Positions 51,900 through 60,202 are shown, counted from the first letter of the stretch. The stretch is 64,000 nucleotides of DNA from CAYJAZ01 sp964368455 (GCA_964368455.1 CAYJAZ010000006.1:76444-140443); one strand, 5' to 3'. Numbers and translations are program-made. Notes: generated by a model from the letters alone, not told the origin.

Positions 51900-52844
51900 T
51901 TATGCCTGTCCAAGTGCAAAAATAGCTCCATTTGGAATATTTGGAATAATTCTAGAGCCATAAACTATATAATGTTCTTGCAATGTCATATCAGCCCAAG
52001 TTCCAAAATGTGCTTCAAAGGCTTTGAGTAGGGAAATTGCTGTAGGTGTAACCATCTCGCCTTGCCCTAAAGACTGTGTTATACGCACGTCTTTTAATAA
52101 ATGCAAAACAGCAGGTGCAGGTGCACAAATAAGCCCATGCGCACATTTAATCTTGCCGTCAGCTATTGGAAGTGGGCCACAGACAAAATGATCGCAATTC
52201 AATTTATCAAACAAAGTTGCACAAATACATGTGTCAATAATACTGTCCAAAGCACCCACTTCATGAAAATGAACTTCGTCTATAGATGCATCATGCACAG
52301 AGGCTTCTGCTTGTGCAAGTAAGGTGAAAGCCTTGATTGCGTAAGATTTTGCTCTTGCTGTCATGGATGAATCTTCAATGATATGAGTAATATCATGCAG
52401 ATTTCTATGCTCATGTTCGTGTGGTAAATCAAGATGAGCTTTATAACCAGTGATACCATTTAAAACATGTTTATCAACAGAAATCTTGATATTTTCTACT
52501 TTCAAATTAAGCGCTTGAACCATTTCTACTAAATCTTCATTGTTTGTATGAGTCAATTTGCATAGGCCTGAAAGAAGCATATCGCCAGAAATTCCAGATT
52601 GCGGACGCAAAACAAATATTTTGCCATGAAATTTAGGATGTTGTATTGAAGATGAAGGCTTGCTGTTTTTAGCAAAAGGACTAGAAGAACAATTGTAATT
52701 TATTTCATGATCGTGCCCATGGCAATGCTCATGGCTATGGGCATGTCCGTGAGTATGTTCGTGATGTTCATGCTTATGCTCATGTTCGTGAGTATGTTCG
52801 TGATGATGCCCTTTATGATGTGTATTTAATGTGTCTTTATGCAT
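51900..52844 (-). CDS. larC: LarC, nickel-insertion protein: first domain only, His-rich N-terminus
   Basis: A 314-residue LarC-family protein. LarC inserts nickel into the pincer cofactor (NPN) of lactate racemase. The first 47 residues contain 22 histidines, in HEH/HTH/HGH patterns, a likely nickel store. The core begins IFVLRPQSGISGDMLLSGLC, with VHFHEVGALDSIID and GEMVTPTAISLLKA. It ends in YGSRIIPNIPNGAIFALGQA, which is where LarC1 normally passes into the C-terminal CTP-binding LarC2 domain. No LarC2 sequence follows: mutY starts six bases later. The single-domain form is therefore not a frameshift artefact visible here; LarC2 may be encoded elsewhere or be absent. Confidence 0.9.
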   Translation of the reverse strand: MHKDTLNTHHKGHHHEHTHEHEHKHEHHEHTHGHAHSHEHCHGHDHEINYNCSSSPFAKNSKPSSSIQHPKFHGKIFVLRPQSGISGDMLLSGLCKLTHTNNEDLVEMVQALNLKVENIKISVDKHVLNGITGYKAHLDLPHEHEHRNLHDITHIIEDSSMTARAKSYAIKAFTLLAQAEASVHDASIDEVHFHEVGALDSIIDTCICATLFDKLNCDHFVCGPLPIADGKIKCAHGLICAPAPAVLHLLKDVRITQSLGQGEMVTPTAISLLKAFEAHFGTWADMTLQEHYIVYGSRIIPNIPNGAIFALGQA

Positions 52845-52856
52845 AAAATTCTCAAT

Positions 52857-53519
52857 TTATTGGTTTTCTTTATAGAGTGTATTCAATACGCGAACAGCCG
52901 CACAGGCTGCACCGTAGCCATTGTCAATATTCATGACAGGAACGCCAGGGGCGCAAGAAGCAAGCATAGAGCCAAGTGCTACATTTCCCTTTTCGGCTAT
53001 GCCATAACCAACAGAAGTTGGCACTGCATAGATTGGTTTTGATGTAAGCCCGCCTAAAACGGAAGCAAGAGCCGCATCAAGTCCGGCAACAACAATAATA
53101 ACATCATGAGCGTTGATGGCGTCAAGATGTGAAGTCAATCTCCAAAGTCCTGCAACTCCATTATCTAAGAAAAGAGAATGTTCGATACCAAGATATTCGA
53201 GAGTGCGAGCGGCTTCAAGAGCGACAGAAGCGTCTGCTGTGCCTGCTGAAACTATGGCAACTTTGCCCTTTGTTCTTTGCGGCAATGCCCTTGTATAGGC
53301 TGTTGCAGAAAGAGCATGGTAATTCAAGGCTTTTTGTTCTTCTTCAGAAAAACATTGGTAGACTTCTTGTTTTAAGCGTGTGAAAAGTATTGGATTTTTA
53401 TTGAAATGAAATTCCCTTACCAATTCTCTTAAAATTTCTGTATCTTTACCTTGACAAAAAACAGCTTCTGGTAAACCAATTCGAGCTGTGCGAGAGTGAT
53501 CAAAAAGAACAGTCTTCAT
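52857..53519 (-). CDS. larB: LarB, pyridinium biscarboxylic acid mononucleotide synthase
   Basis: A 220-residue protein of the AIR-carboxylase-like family. LarB carboxylates and hydrolyses nicotinic acid adenine dinucleotide in the first step of nickel-pincer cofactor synthesis. Visible blocks are DHSRTARIGLPEAVFCQGK near the N-terminus, VAIVSAGTADASVALEAA and VVAGLDAALASVLGGL near the middle, and MLASCAPGVPVMNIDNGYGA near the end. It is the first gene of the minus-strand unit with larC and mutY and is divergent from larE. Its promoter is not obvious. Confidence 0.93.
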   Translation of the reverse strand: MKTVLFDHSRTARIGLPEAVFCQGKDTEILRELVREFHFNKNPILFTRLKQEVYQCFSEEEQKALNYHALSATAYTRALPQRTKGKVAIVSAGTADASVALEAARTLEYLGIEHSLFLDNGVAGLWRLTSHLDAINAHDVIIVVAGLDAALASVLGGLTSKPIYAVPTSVGYGIAEKGNVALGSMLASCAPGVPVMNIDNGYGAACAAVRVLNTLYKENQ

Positions 53520-53561
53520 ATATTTATCTTACTCACTTGAAATAGTAGATTATTTTATTTA

Positions 53562-53590
53562 TTGAAAAGTATTTATCAATAGGCTATAGT
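53562..53590 (+). promoter_or_regulatory. larE promoter predicting a leaderless transcript
   Basis: TTGAAA (53562-53567), exactly 17 bases, TATAGT (53585-53590). Only six bases separate the -10 from ATG 53597, so transcription should start at or next to the start codon. No ribosome site exists between them, in line with a leaderless mRNA. Confidence 0.68.
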
Positions 53591-53596
53591 GCCATA

Positions 53597-54406
53597 ATGA
53601 AAAATACATCAACTTATACAAAATGGCAAGATTTATTAAAGTTCATAAAAAATCAGAAAAAACTGGCTCTTGCTTGTTCTGGCGGTCTTGATAGCAGGCT
53701 TTTGGCCTATGCTTTTAAATGTGCAAATATAGATTATAAAATAGTGCATATCAAGGGTGCTCATATTCCACGTGCAGAAGAAGAAATATTGACAGAATTT
53801 TCCAAACAGACTGAAATTGCAGTGGAAAATTTTGAAATGAAGCCACTTGAAATAGAAGAAGTGCAAAGAAATGAAATAGAAAGATGCTATTTTTGTAAAA
53901 AAGCAATATTTTCATTTTTATTAGAAAAAACAAACTCTTATAAGCTTTGCGATGGCACGAATACAGACGATTTAACTGTGTATAGGCCAGGATTAAAGGC
54001 TTTAAAACAATTAGATATTCTTTCTCCCTTTGTGGAAGTAGGCATAAGTAAGCAAGATATAAGGCAATTAGCAAAAGATTTGGAATTGCCCTTTGCTGAT
54101 CAAGCCTCGCAAGCTTGTTTGATAACACGCTTTAACTATGGCATTGAACCAAGCGTAGATGAATTATTATGGCTTGATAATGCAGAAGAAAGTCTGAGCG
54201 AGTTAATTAAACATCCTTTTAGATTAAGATGTGTTGAAAAAAATACATGGCAATTGCATATAGAAGTACAAGAAGATGAAATTTTGGAATTTCCAAAAAA
54301 TCATATAGAAAATTATATACAAGAAAAAATGAATGCCTATACTATAGATATAGTGCTTGTTTCTTCCTTGCGTGGCCATTTTGATAAAGCTTTGGGGAAT
54401 AAATAA
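53597..54406 (+). CDS. larE: LarE, ATP-dependent sacrificial sulfur transferase
   Basis: A 269-residue PP-loop enzyme of nickel-pincer cofactor synthesis. The ATP-binding SGGLDSRLL is at residues 29-37, and NEIERCYFCKKAIF matches the family block. Cys174 in QACLITRFNYG aligns by motif with the sacrificial cysteine that donates sulfur in Lactiplantibacillus plantarum LarE. Known enzymes then end as dehydroalanine, unless a [4Fe-4S] type is used. It is divergent from larB. No Shine-Dalgarno sequence precedes the ATG. The racemase gene larA is not in the window, so the cofactor user is elsewhere. Confidence 0.92.
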   Translation: MKNTSTYTKWQDLLKFIKNQKKLALACSGGLDSRLLAYAFKCANIDYKIVHIKGAHIPRAEEEILTEFSKQTEIAVENFEMKPLEIEEVQRNEIERCYFCKKAIFSFLLEKTNSYKLCDGTNTDDLTVYRPGLKALKQLDILSPFVEVGISKQDIRQLAKDLELPFADQASQACLITRFNYGIEPSVDELLWLDNAEESLSELIKHPFRLRCVEKNTWQLHIEVQEDEILEFPKNHIENYIQEKMNAYTIDIVLVSSLRGHFDKALGNK

Positions 54407-54436
54407 TTTTCTGAGTATTCTATTTTAGAAATGATT

Positions 54437-54452
54437 TGGCACAGTAATTGCT
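54437..54452 (+). promoter_or_regulatory. sigma-54 promoter of fliJ-motE
   Basis: The sequence TGGCACAGTAATTGCT matches the -24/-12 consensus, with GG and GC exactly ten bases apart. It lies about 65 bp upstream of the fliJ start. Sigma-54 control of late flagellar genes is widespread, so the match and the gene function support each other. Confidence 0.85.
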
Positions 54453-54515
54453 ATACTCATAGTGTCTTTAGAAAATATGTCGGTAAAATGACAAATGACA
54501 CAAGAAGAGGTAATG

Positions 54516-54950
54516 ATGGCATTTTCTTTTTCCTTAGAACAAGTTCTTAAGTATAGAAAGCAATTAGAGCAGGAAGCAAAGGTTGCATACGCACAAGTAG
54601 AACAAGAAAGATTGAGAGAAAGCAATCGATTAGAGCAAATCATTACAGCTTTGAATAATGAGCAGCATCGCTTAGCAACTCTAAGAGCAGAAGATTTAGA
54701 CAATAGATGGCTTATAGCAAATTTTGTAAAATCTCTGCGAGAGGATCTGCGGATTTCCCAAGAAAAATTACGCTATTGGGAAAAGAAAGCAGACGAAGCA
54801 AGGCAAGTGTTGACAGAAAAGTCAAAAGATAAGAAAATTTTAGAAAAACTCAAAGAAAAGCAGGAAATAAGATATGTTCATGAAGAAAAACGAAAAGAAC
54901 AACAGTTCTATGATGAACTTACCGCAGGAAAAGAAGCTCGGAAATCTTAG
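54516..54950 (+). CDS. fliJ: FliJ-like flagellar export chaperone
   Basis: A protein of about 144 residues that is a continuous helical coiled coil, starting MAFSFSLEQVLKYRKQLEQ, the FliJ-family opening. It helps couple the export ATPase FliI to the flagellar secretion gate. I choose ATG 54516 because AAGAGG ends five bases before it; the upstream ATG codons lack a site. It lies downstream of a sigma-54 promoter and overlaps motE by about 75 bp. Coiled coils mislead homology, but start motif, promoter and neighbour agree. Confidence 0.85.
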   Translation: MAFSFSLEQVLKYRKQLEQEAKVAYAQVEQERLRESNRLEQIITALNNEQHRLATLRAEDLDNRWLIANFVKSLREDLRISQEKLRYWEKKADEARQVLTEKSKDKKILEKLKEKQEIRYVHEEKRKEQQFYDELTAGKEARKS

Positions 54951-55830
54951 TGCAAAAACTGTCAATAGAATTCTTTCTGCTGTGATTGTGCTTGGAAGTA
55001 TTAAGCTTTCTCTTTTGATTGGAATTATGCTTTTCCCATCAGACACACCTTATTTTCAATTCACAAGTATTAAAGAATTAATGCTTGATAAACCAACTAA
55101 ATCGCAAAGCGAATTACGCAAACTTGCACGTCTTGAAGCTTCAAAAGCTATGGCACAAAAAAGCCAAGTTCAAGAAGAAAAAGTGAATACACAAGAAAAT
55201 AAAAAAGTGCGAGAGCTTGAAATCCAAAAAGAAATGGCAACTAACCTTCCAAAAGAAAGCAATGCTTTATCTGAACTTTTTGGTGCAAAAAACGCATTTG
55301 CAGCTGAAAACATTCCTCCTACACCAAATCCATCTGCTGCAAAACCAAGAACTTCTCCTTTGATTCCGCAAGTAAAGCCAAATTCAAATCCGATAATGCA
55401 AAATAAATTTCAAAGACCAGACAGTGCAACAGCAGGAACTATACCAGCACCAGCTGTGAATAATCCATACGCTTCAAGCGATACTTTAGACATTCAACAA
55501 GAAGAATTAAATCGCCGTGAACAAGAATTATTGGCTCTACAACAACAAATGGAAGCAAGAATAGCCGAACTTCAAGGCCTTGAAGGCAAGATAGGAAATA
55601 AAGTTGACGAAGCTGGCGACGCACAAAAGTCAAAACTCAAACACCTTATAGATGTTTATACGAATATGAAACCAAGACAAGCCGCTCAAGCCCTTGGAAA
55701 CTTAGACGAAGGCGTAGCAGTCAAAATTTTGTCAGGCATGAAAAGTAAACAAGCTGGCGAAATCCTCTCCTATATGGATACAGGCAGAGCAGTTGTACTT
55801 TCTGAATTACTTTCAAAAGTATTATACTAA
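54874..55830 (+). CDS. motE: MotE-like flagellar stator chaperone
   Basis: A 318-residue protein with one N-terminal membrane helix (near residues 36-54), a long low-complexity periplasmic part and a coiled coil around residues 205-245. The C-terminal domain is related to the MgtE N-terminal domain: IDVYTNMKPRQAAQALGNLDE, then AVKILSGMKSKQAGEILSYMD. MotE proteins in other bacteria guide MotC and stator assembly. The start ATG (54874, or 54880) has AGGAA upstream and lies inside the end of fliJ. A terminator follows the stop. Confidence 0.83.
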   Translation: MFMKKNEKNNSSMMNLPQEKKLGNLSAKTVNRILSAVIVLGSIKLSLLIGIMLFPSDTPYFQFTSIKELMLDKPTKSQSELRKLARLEASKAMAQKSQVQEEKVNTQENKKVRELEIQKEMATNLPKESNALSELFGAKNAFAAENIPPTPNPSAAKPRTSPLIPQVKPNSNPIMQNKFQRPDSATAGTIPAPAVNNPYASSDTLDIQQEELNRREQELLALQQQMEARIAELQGLEGKIGNKVDEAGDAQKSKLKHLIDVYTNMKPRQAAQALGNLDEGVAVKILSGMKSKQAGEILSYMDTGRAVVLSELLSKVLY

Positions 55831-55848
55831 TAAAAAATTATAAAAAAT

Positions 55849-55878
55849 AAAAGGGCAGTTTTGACTGCTCTTTTTTTT
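55849..55878 (+). terminator. rho-independent terminator of motE
   Basis: Stem of 11 pairs with one G-U (AAAAGGGCAGT at 55849-55859, ACTGCTCTTTT at 55864-55874), four-base loop, followed by T to 55878. Confidence 0.88.
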
Positions 55879-55936
55879 GTGTGGTTTAAAATAACATTTA
55901 ATAGTATAAAAAATTAAAAAGTCTAGAAATGAAAAC

Positions 55937-55963
55937 TTGACAAAGAAAAAAGAAAAGTATACT
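55937..55963 (+). promoter_or_regulatory. promoter of the DUF177-rpmF-plsX-fabH genes
   Basis: TTGACA (55937-55942) and TATACT (55958-55963) are both strong matches, but the spacer is only 15 bases. It lies 26 bp upstream of the DUF177 start, with a GAGGTGTAGG ribosome site between. Confidence 0.6.
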
Positions 55964-55989
55964 GTTCGCATTGCTAACGAGGTGTAGGT

Positions 55990-56550
55990 ATGAAAGAGCT
56001 TATTCCATTATCGGAAATTTCAGAAATGGGAATAGAAAAAACTTTTGATAATCAAGCTATTTGGCTTGATCCAATCAAGGAGTTTGGCATTTCATGTGAA
56101 ATAATTGAACCATTAAAAGCTCAAGTTTTCATGATGAAACTTGCTGATGGTTGTCTTATTAAAGGTACATTGACTGGTAAGATTTTACTTACTTGTGATA
56201 GATGTGCGAATGAAATCAACTATACAATATCTACAAAATTTGAAGAATTCGAAGAAATCTTGCAAAATCTCGAAATAGGCGATGATCAAGGCGAAGAGAT
56301 ATTTGATATCGAAAAGTCCTCATTGATTATTGAAGATACGCATGGTATTTTAAAGCTTGATATCTCAGCATTGCTTTGGGAAGAATTGAGCCTTGCTATT
56401 CCTGTGAAGCCACTTTGTTCAAAAGACTGCAAGGGAATATGTTTTGCTTGCGGAAAGAATAATAATGTGGAAGCGTGTCAATGCAATGAAAATGCAAATG
56501 ATCCTCGTTTTGAAGTTTTAAAAAATTTAAAGATTACGAAAACGAAGTAA
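55990..56550 (+). CDS. YceD/DUF177-family protein
   Basis: A 186-residue protein of the DUF177 family, which almost always lies directly before rpmF. It has DRCANEINY in the middle and the C-terminal cysteine block LCSKDCKGICFACGKNNN, ending in NDPRFEVLKNL as in other members. Homologues have been linked to 23S rRNA processing or ribosome assembly. It is the first gene of the unit with rpmF and plsX. The cysteine pattern suggests a metal site. Confidence 0.9.
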   Translation: MKELIPLSEISEMGIEKTFDNQAIWLDPIKEFGISCEIIEPLKAQVFMMKLADGCLIKGTLTGKILLTCDRCANEINYTISTKFEEFEEILQNLEIGDDQGEEIFDIEKSSLIIEDTHGILKLDISALLWEELSLAIPVKPLCSKDCKGICFACGKNNNVEACQCNENANDPRFEVLKNLKITKTK

Positions 56551-56577
56551 TCTTTTTGATGATCTAAGGAGATAATC

Positions 56578-56763
56578 ATGGCAGTACAACAAAATAAGAA
56601 ATCCCGTTCACGTAAGGGTATGCGTCGTTCACACGATGCGTTAACACCAGTTAATGTTGTTTTTTGTTCATGTGGCGCACCAACTGTTTCACATGCAATT
56701 TGCCCAACATGCGGTAAATACAAAGATAAGCAAATTATTCATGTAGCAAATGCTAACGCATAA
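56578..56763 (+). CDS. rpmF: 50S ribosomal protein L32
   Basis: A 61-residue protein starting MAVQQNKKSRSRKGMRRSHD, the standard L32 opening. A zinc-ribbon-like part follows: cysteines at 30 and 32 (FCSCGAP) and at 42 and 45 (ICPTCGKY). The first pair is CxC rather than CxxC. AAGGAG precedes the ATG. It is 27 bp after DUF177 and 17 bp before plsX, the common arrangement that links ribosome and membrane lipid synthesis. Confidence 0.96.
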   Translation: MAVQQNKKSRSRKGMRRSHDALTPVNVVFCSCGAPTVSHAICPTCGKYKDKQIIHVANANA

Positions 56764-56780
56764 AAAAGCTTTATAAAATA

Positions 56781-57821
56781 ATGACAGAAAAACTGAATGC
56801 AGTAGCAGTAGACGCAATGGGGGGCGATTTCGGCCCTTCTGTTGTTGTGCCTGGTGCTTTAAAAGCCGCAAGAGAAACAGGGGCGAAAATCGTCTTTGTT
56901 GGTATAAGCGATGAAATTGAAGCTGTACTACAAAATTGCGATACAAGCAATGTAGTGTATGAAATTGTTCACGCTTCACAAGTGGCTGAAATGCATGAAA
57001 GTCCTTCCGATGTTTTGAGAAGGAAGAAAGATTCCTCTATCCAAGTGGCTTGCCGTTTATTGCAAGACAAAAAAGTGGATGGGGTCTTTAGTGCTGGTCA
57101 TTCGGGTGCAACGGTTGCTTGTGGTATGTTTATATTGGGTAGAATCCCAGGTATAGAACGCCCAGCTCTTGCCACTTTATTGCCAACCGAAAAAGAACCA
57201 ATGATGCTTTTAGATGTTGGGGCAAATGTGGAATGTAAGCCAATACATTTGCTTCAATTTGCTCTTATGGGCTCTACTTTTTTACAGGGAGCTGTAGGCA
57301 GAGAAAATCCAAAAGTTGGTATTTTGAGCATTGGCGAAGAAGAAGGGAAGGGCAATACTTTAGTTAAAGAAAGTTTTGAACTTTTAAAAATAGCTAAAGA
57401 TGTAAATTTTTTAGGCAATATTGAAGGCAGAGATATTTTTTCAGGCGAAGTTGATGTAGCTGTATGCGACGGCTTTGTCGGTAATATTGCATTGAAATTA
57501 AGCGAAGGACTAGCCCTTTCGCTGACTCGTATTTTAAAGCGTGAACTTCTTTCTAATGGTATTTTATCAAAGCTTGGTGTTTTTCTTGCAAAAACAGCTT
57601 TTGTGAAATTCAAGAAAAGAATTGATTATAGCGAATACGGCGGAGCTCCTGTTTTAGGGCTTCGTGGAGTTTGTATTGTAGGACATGGCTCTTCAAATGA
57701 AAAAGCTATTTGTTCTGGCATCAAGATTGCTATTGCTTCCATTGAAAATGGAACCAACGACAGACTTATCGATGCACTACAAGCAAATGACGAGCTATCA
57801 CGTTACCTTAGCACTATGTAG
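56781..57821 (+). CDS. plsX: phosphate acyltransferase PlsX
   Basis: A 346-residue enzyme converting acyl-ACP to acyl phosphate for phospholipid synthesis. AVDAMGGDFGPSVVVPGAL at the start, FSAGHSGATVACGM and GLRGVCIVGHGSSNEKAI are family blocks. The ATG at 56781 has no strong ribosome site, and it lies 17 bp from the rpmF stop, so it may depend on coupling. It is followed at 43 bp by fabH. Confidence 0.95.
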   Translation: MTEKLNAVAVDAMGGDFGPSVVVPGALKAARETGAKIVFVGISDEIEAVLQNCDTSNVVYEIVHASQVAEMHESPSDVLRRKKDSSIQVACRLLQDKKVDGVFSAGHSGATVACGMFILGRIPGIERPALATLLPTEKEPMMLLDVGANVECKPIHLLQFALMGSTFLQGAVGRENPKVGILSIGEEEGKGNTLVKESFELLKIAKDVNFLGNIEGRDIFSGEVDVAVCDGFVGNIALKLSEGLALSLTRILKRELLSNGILSKLGVFLAKTAFVKFKKRIDYSEYGGAPVLGLRGVCIVGHGSSNEKAICSGIKIAIASIENGTNDRLIDALQANDELSRYLSTM

Positions 57822-57864
57822 CCGAGAGGCAATTTTATTCATATTTTTTTACGTAGGTTTTATT

Positions 57865-58875
57865 ATGAGCGTGTATTTCAATAGCCTTTCTATATCTTTA
57901 CCTGACAAAGTGATAAAAAATTCTGATTTAGAAAAAATCATGGATACTAATGATGAATGGATACGCTCAAGAACTGGTATAGAGCAAAGACATGTGATGA
58001 ATGCAGAGGAAAATGGCTCTGACTTTGCTATTGATGCAAGCAAGAAAGCTTTAGCAAAAGCTGGCATAGAAGCTTGTGAACTTACCCATATTTTTGCCGC
58101 AACTTGCACACCAGAAATGCTTTTACCAAGCATGGCTTGTATTGTTGCTGGTGCTTTAGAAATAAATTCAAATAAGCATCTTATGGCCTTTGACTTTAAC
58201 GCAGCTTGTTCTGGTTTTGTCTATGGAATTGAGATTGCACGTGGAATTCTTGCCCTTAATCCAGACGCAAAAATTCTTTTTGTCACAACTGAATCACTTT
58301 CTAGACGCTTAAATTATCAAGATCGTACTACAGCAGTTTTATTTGGCGATGCGGCTAGTGCTTGCGTGATTACTTCGCAGAAAAATACAAATCTTGACGA
58401 AAGCGTGACTCAATTTAAGGTAATTGATTCAAAGTGTTATACAGATGGAAAGCTTAAAGACCTCATCACAATTGGTGGGGGAACTTCTTTTTCTGGCCAA
58501 TTAGGCACAACTGTTGAAGAAGATTTTTTCTTGCAAATGCAAGGCAGAGAAGTGTATAAGCATGCAGTGCGTTCAATGATTACTTCTTGTAAAGAAATTT
58601 TAGAAAAAAATAATTTCACACTTAAAGATATTTCTTATGCCGTTCCGCATCAAGCAAATACAAGAATTATTGAAGCTGTGTACGATAAATTAGAAGTGCC
58701 AAATGAAGCACGTTTTATTAATGTGCATAAATACGGAAATACTTCTGCTTCATCGATTCCACTTGCTTTATCAGAACTTTTTGCTGAAAAAAATATGAAA
58801 AAAGAAGAAAAAATTCTTCTTACAACCTTTGGCGGTGGTTTAACTTGGGCTTCTGCACTGTTTGAAGTTGCCTAA
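57865..58875 (+). CDS. fabH: beta-ketoacyl-ACP synthase III
   Basis: A 336-residue enzyme that starts fatty acid synthesis by condensing acetyl-CoA with malonyl-ACP. The catalytic Cys is in NAACSGFVYG, His in VPHQANTRI and Asn in KYGNTSASS. I set the start at ATG 57865 (MSVYFNSLSISLPD), preceded by GTAGG, in place of a longer in-frame start inside plsX. It follows plsX in the common order of fatty acid genes. Promoter and start of fabG lie 80-170 bp downstream. Confidence 0.96.
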   Translation: MSVYFNSLSISLPDKVIKNSDLEKIMDTNDEWIRSRTGIEQRHVMNAEENGSDFAIDASKKALAKAGIEACELTHIFAATCTPEMLLPSMACIVAGALEINSNKHLMAFDFNAACSGFVYGIEIARGILALNPDAKILFVTTESLSRRLNYQDRTTAVLFGDAASACVITSQKNTNLDESVTQFKVIDSKCYTDGKLKDLITIGGGTSFSGQLGTTVEEDFFLQMQGREVYKHAVRSMITSCKEILEKNNFTLKDISYAVPHQANTRIIEAVYDKLEVPNEARFINVHKYGNTSASSIPLALSELFAEKNMKKEEKILLTTFGGGLTWASALFEVA

Positions 58876-58957
58876 GTCTTTGTTTTTTCAGTCTAAAAAA
58901 ATATAAATCGTTTTTTTGTACAATTTTAAAAAAAAATAATGTTAAGCAAATTATTGC

Positions 58958-58986
58958 TTGAAAAAAATCTAAAAGTTTTCTATAAC
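58958..58986 (+). promoter_or_regulatory. promoter of fabG-acpP
   Basis: TTGAAA (58958-58963), 17 bases, TATAAC (58981-58986). It lies 63 bp upstream of the fabG start in an otherwise empty AT-rich gap. Both hexamers match at 5 of 6. Confidence 0.65.
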
Positions 58987-59049
58987 GTTGACAGCCAATA
59001 AAAATAATCAGAAAAATTTTATTGCAAAGCGTAAATAAAGGAAAAATAC

Positions 59050-59805
59050 ATGAGTGAGCAAACAAATCAACTTCGCCCAGCTGCTTTAGTCACTGGCGGT
59101 TCACGTGGCATTGGTAAGGCTTGTGCTTATGCATTAGCAAGAGATGGCTTTGATTTAGTTATTACTTACAATTCAAAGAAAGAAGAAGCTTTGGAAGTTG
59201 TACGTGAATTAGAAGAATTTGGAATCTCTGCTAAGGCTTGTCAGCTCAATGTAGGCGATGGCGAAGCTATTACACAATTTTTCCAAAACGAAATCAAAGA
59301 CAAAGTTGATCTTCATGTTTTAGTGAATAATGCTGGCATCACAAAAGACGGCCTTATTCTTAGAATGAAGAATGAAGATTTTGATGATGTAGTGCAAGTG
59401 AATTTACGCGGTGCATTCTTGTGTATGCGTGAAGCAGCAAAGATTATGTCTAAGCGTAAGCAAGGCAGAATTATCAACTTATCTAGTGTAGTTGGACAAT
59501 CTGGCAATGCTGGACAAGTGAACTATTCAGCAACTAAGGCTGGCGTTATTGGTATGACAAAGTCTTTAGCACAAGAATTAGGTTCTCGTTCTATTACAGT
59601 AAATGCAGTTGCTCCTGGATTTATTGAAACAGATATGACGCATGTTCTTTCTGACGATGTTAAGGCAGAATATGCAAAAAAAATTCCTCTAGGCCGTCTT
59701 GGAAGTGCTGTAGAGGTTGCTGAATGTGTTGCTTTTTTAGCATCAGACAAAGCATCTTATGTAACAGGTCAAATACTCGCTGTTAATGGCGGTATGTATT
59801 CATAA
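59050..59805 (+). CDS. fabG: 3-oxoacyl-ACP reductase
   Basis: A 251-residue short-chain dehydrogenase, the housekeeping reductase of fatty acid elongation. TGGSRGIG binds NADPH, NNAGIT follows, and the catalytic Ser with VNYSATKAG supplies YxxxK. The end is VNGGMYS as in FabG. It precedes acpP by 32 bp in the same direction. A separate cluster-type fabG lies at 14521-15243. Confidence 0.96.
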   Translation: MSEQTNQLRPAALVTGGSRGIGKACAYALARDGFDLVITYNSKKEEALEVVRELEEFGISAKACQLNVGDGEAITQFFQNEIKDKVDLHVLVNNAGITKDGLILRMKNEDFDDVVQVNLRGAFLCMREAAKIMSKRKQGRIINLSSVVGQSGNAGQVNYSATKAGVIGMTKSLAQELGSRSITVNAVAPGFIETDMTHVLSDDVKAEYAKKIPLGRLGSAVEVAECVAFLASDKASYVTGQILAVNGGMYS

Positions 59806-59837
59806 TAACCCAAAATCCCCTACTGTTGGAGGCCAAA

Positions 59838-60068
59838 ATGTCAGTTGAAGCAAAAATCAAAAAAATTATTAAAGACCAATTAAGCGTATCAGACGAAGAA
59901 ATCACACTCGAAGCATCTTTTGTTGAAGATCTTGGTGCAGATTCTTTAGATTTGACAGAACTTATTATGGCTATGGAAGAAGAATTTGGCGTAGAAATCG
60001 CTGATGAAGATGCACAAAAAATCTTAAAAGTAAAAGATGCTATTAACTATGTTTCTAGCAAAGCATAA
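59838..60068 (+). CDS. acpP: acyl carrier protein
   Basis: A 76-residue acyl carrier protein of fatty acid synthesis with the attachment serine in EDLGADSLDLTEL, the canonical DSL site. I choose ATG 59838 because GGAGG lies four bases upstream; a TTG four codons earlier would overlap that site. It follows fabG and precedes a terminator and a second ACP gene. The usual fabF neighbour is missing. Confidence 0.97.
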   Translation: MSVEAKIKKIIKDQLSVSDEEITLEASFVEDLGADSLDLTELIMAMEEEFGVEIADEDAQKILKVKDAINYVSSKA

Positions 60069-60094
60069 TTGATTTGCTTTAAATTTTATTCAAT

Positions 60095-60117
60095 AGCCCT
60101 TTTTATAAGGGCTTTTG
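60095..60117 (+). terminator. terminator after acpP
   Basis: Seven-pair stem (AGCCCTT at 60095-60101, AAGGGCT at 60107-60113) with a five-base loop and a short T run. It lies 26 bp after the acpP stop and separates it from the second ACP. Confidence 0.72.
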
Positions 60118-60173
60118 AATTTTAAAAAAGCTCGAAAATTCTCTTAAACTTTGTATATACATCTTATTCTTAC

Positions 60174-60202
60174 TTGCCTTTTATAATCAATAGGAGTATT
60201 AT
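60174..60202 (+). promoter_or_regulatory. candidate promoter of the second ACP gene
   Basis: TTGCCT (60174-60179), 17 bases, TATTAT (60197-60202), about 75 bp before the second ACP start. The -35 matches 4 of 6. Together with the terminator at 60095 it suggests independent expression. Confidence 0.42.

Noticed and set aside
51894..51960. Possible programmed frameshift at the end of larC, as in Lactiplantibacillus plantarum.
   Set aside because: mutY starts six bases after the larC stop, so there is no room for a LarC2 extension in any frame.
53129..53383. Overlapping plus-strand open frames opposite larB.
   Set aside because: They are antisense shadows of a well conserved LarB frame and have no ribosome site.
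54425..54703. Minus-strand open frame of 92 codons opposite fliJ.
   Set aside because: It runs across the sigma-54 promoter and the fliJ coding region and shows Cys/Ser-rich composition typical of antisense translation.
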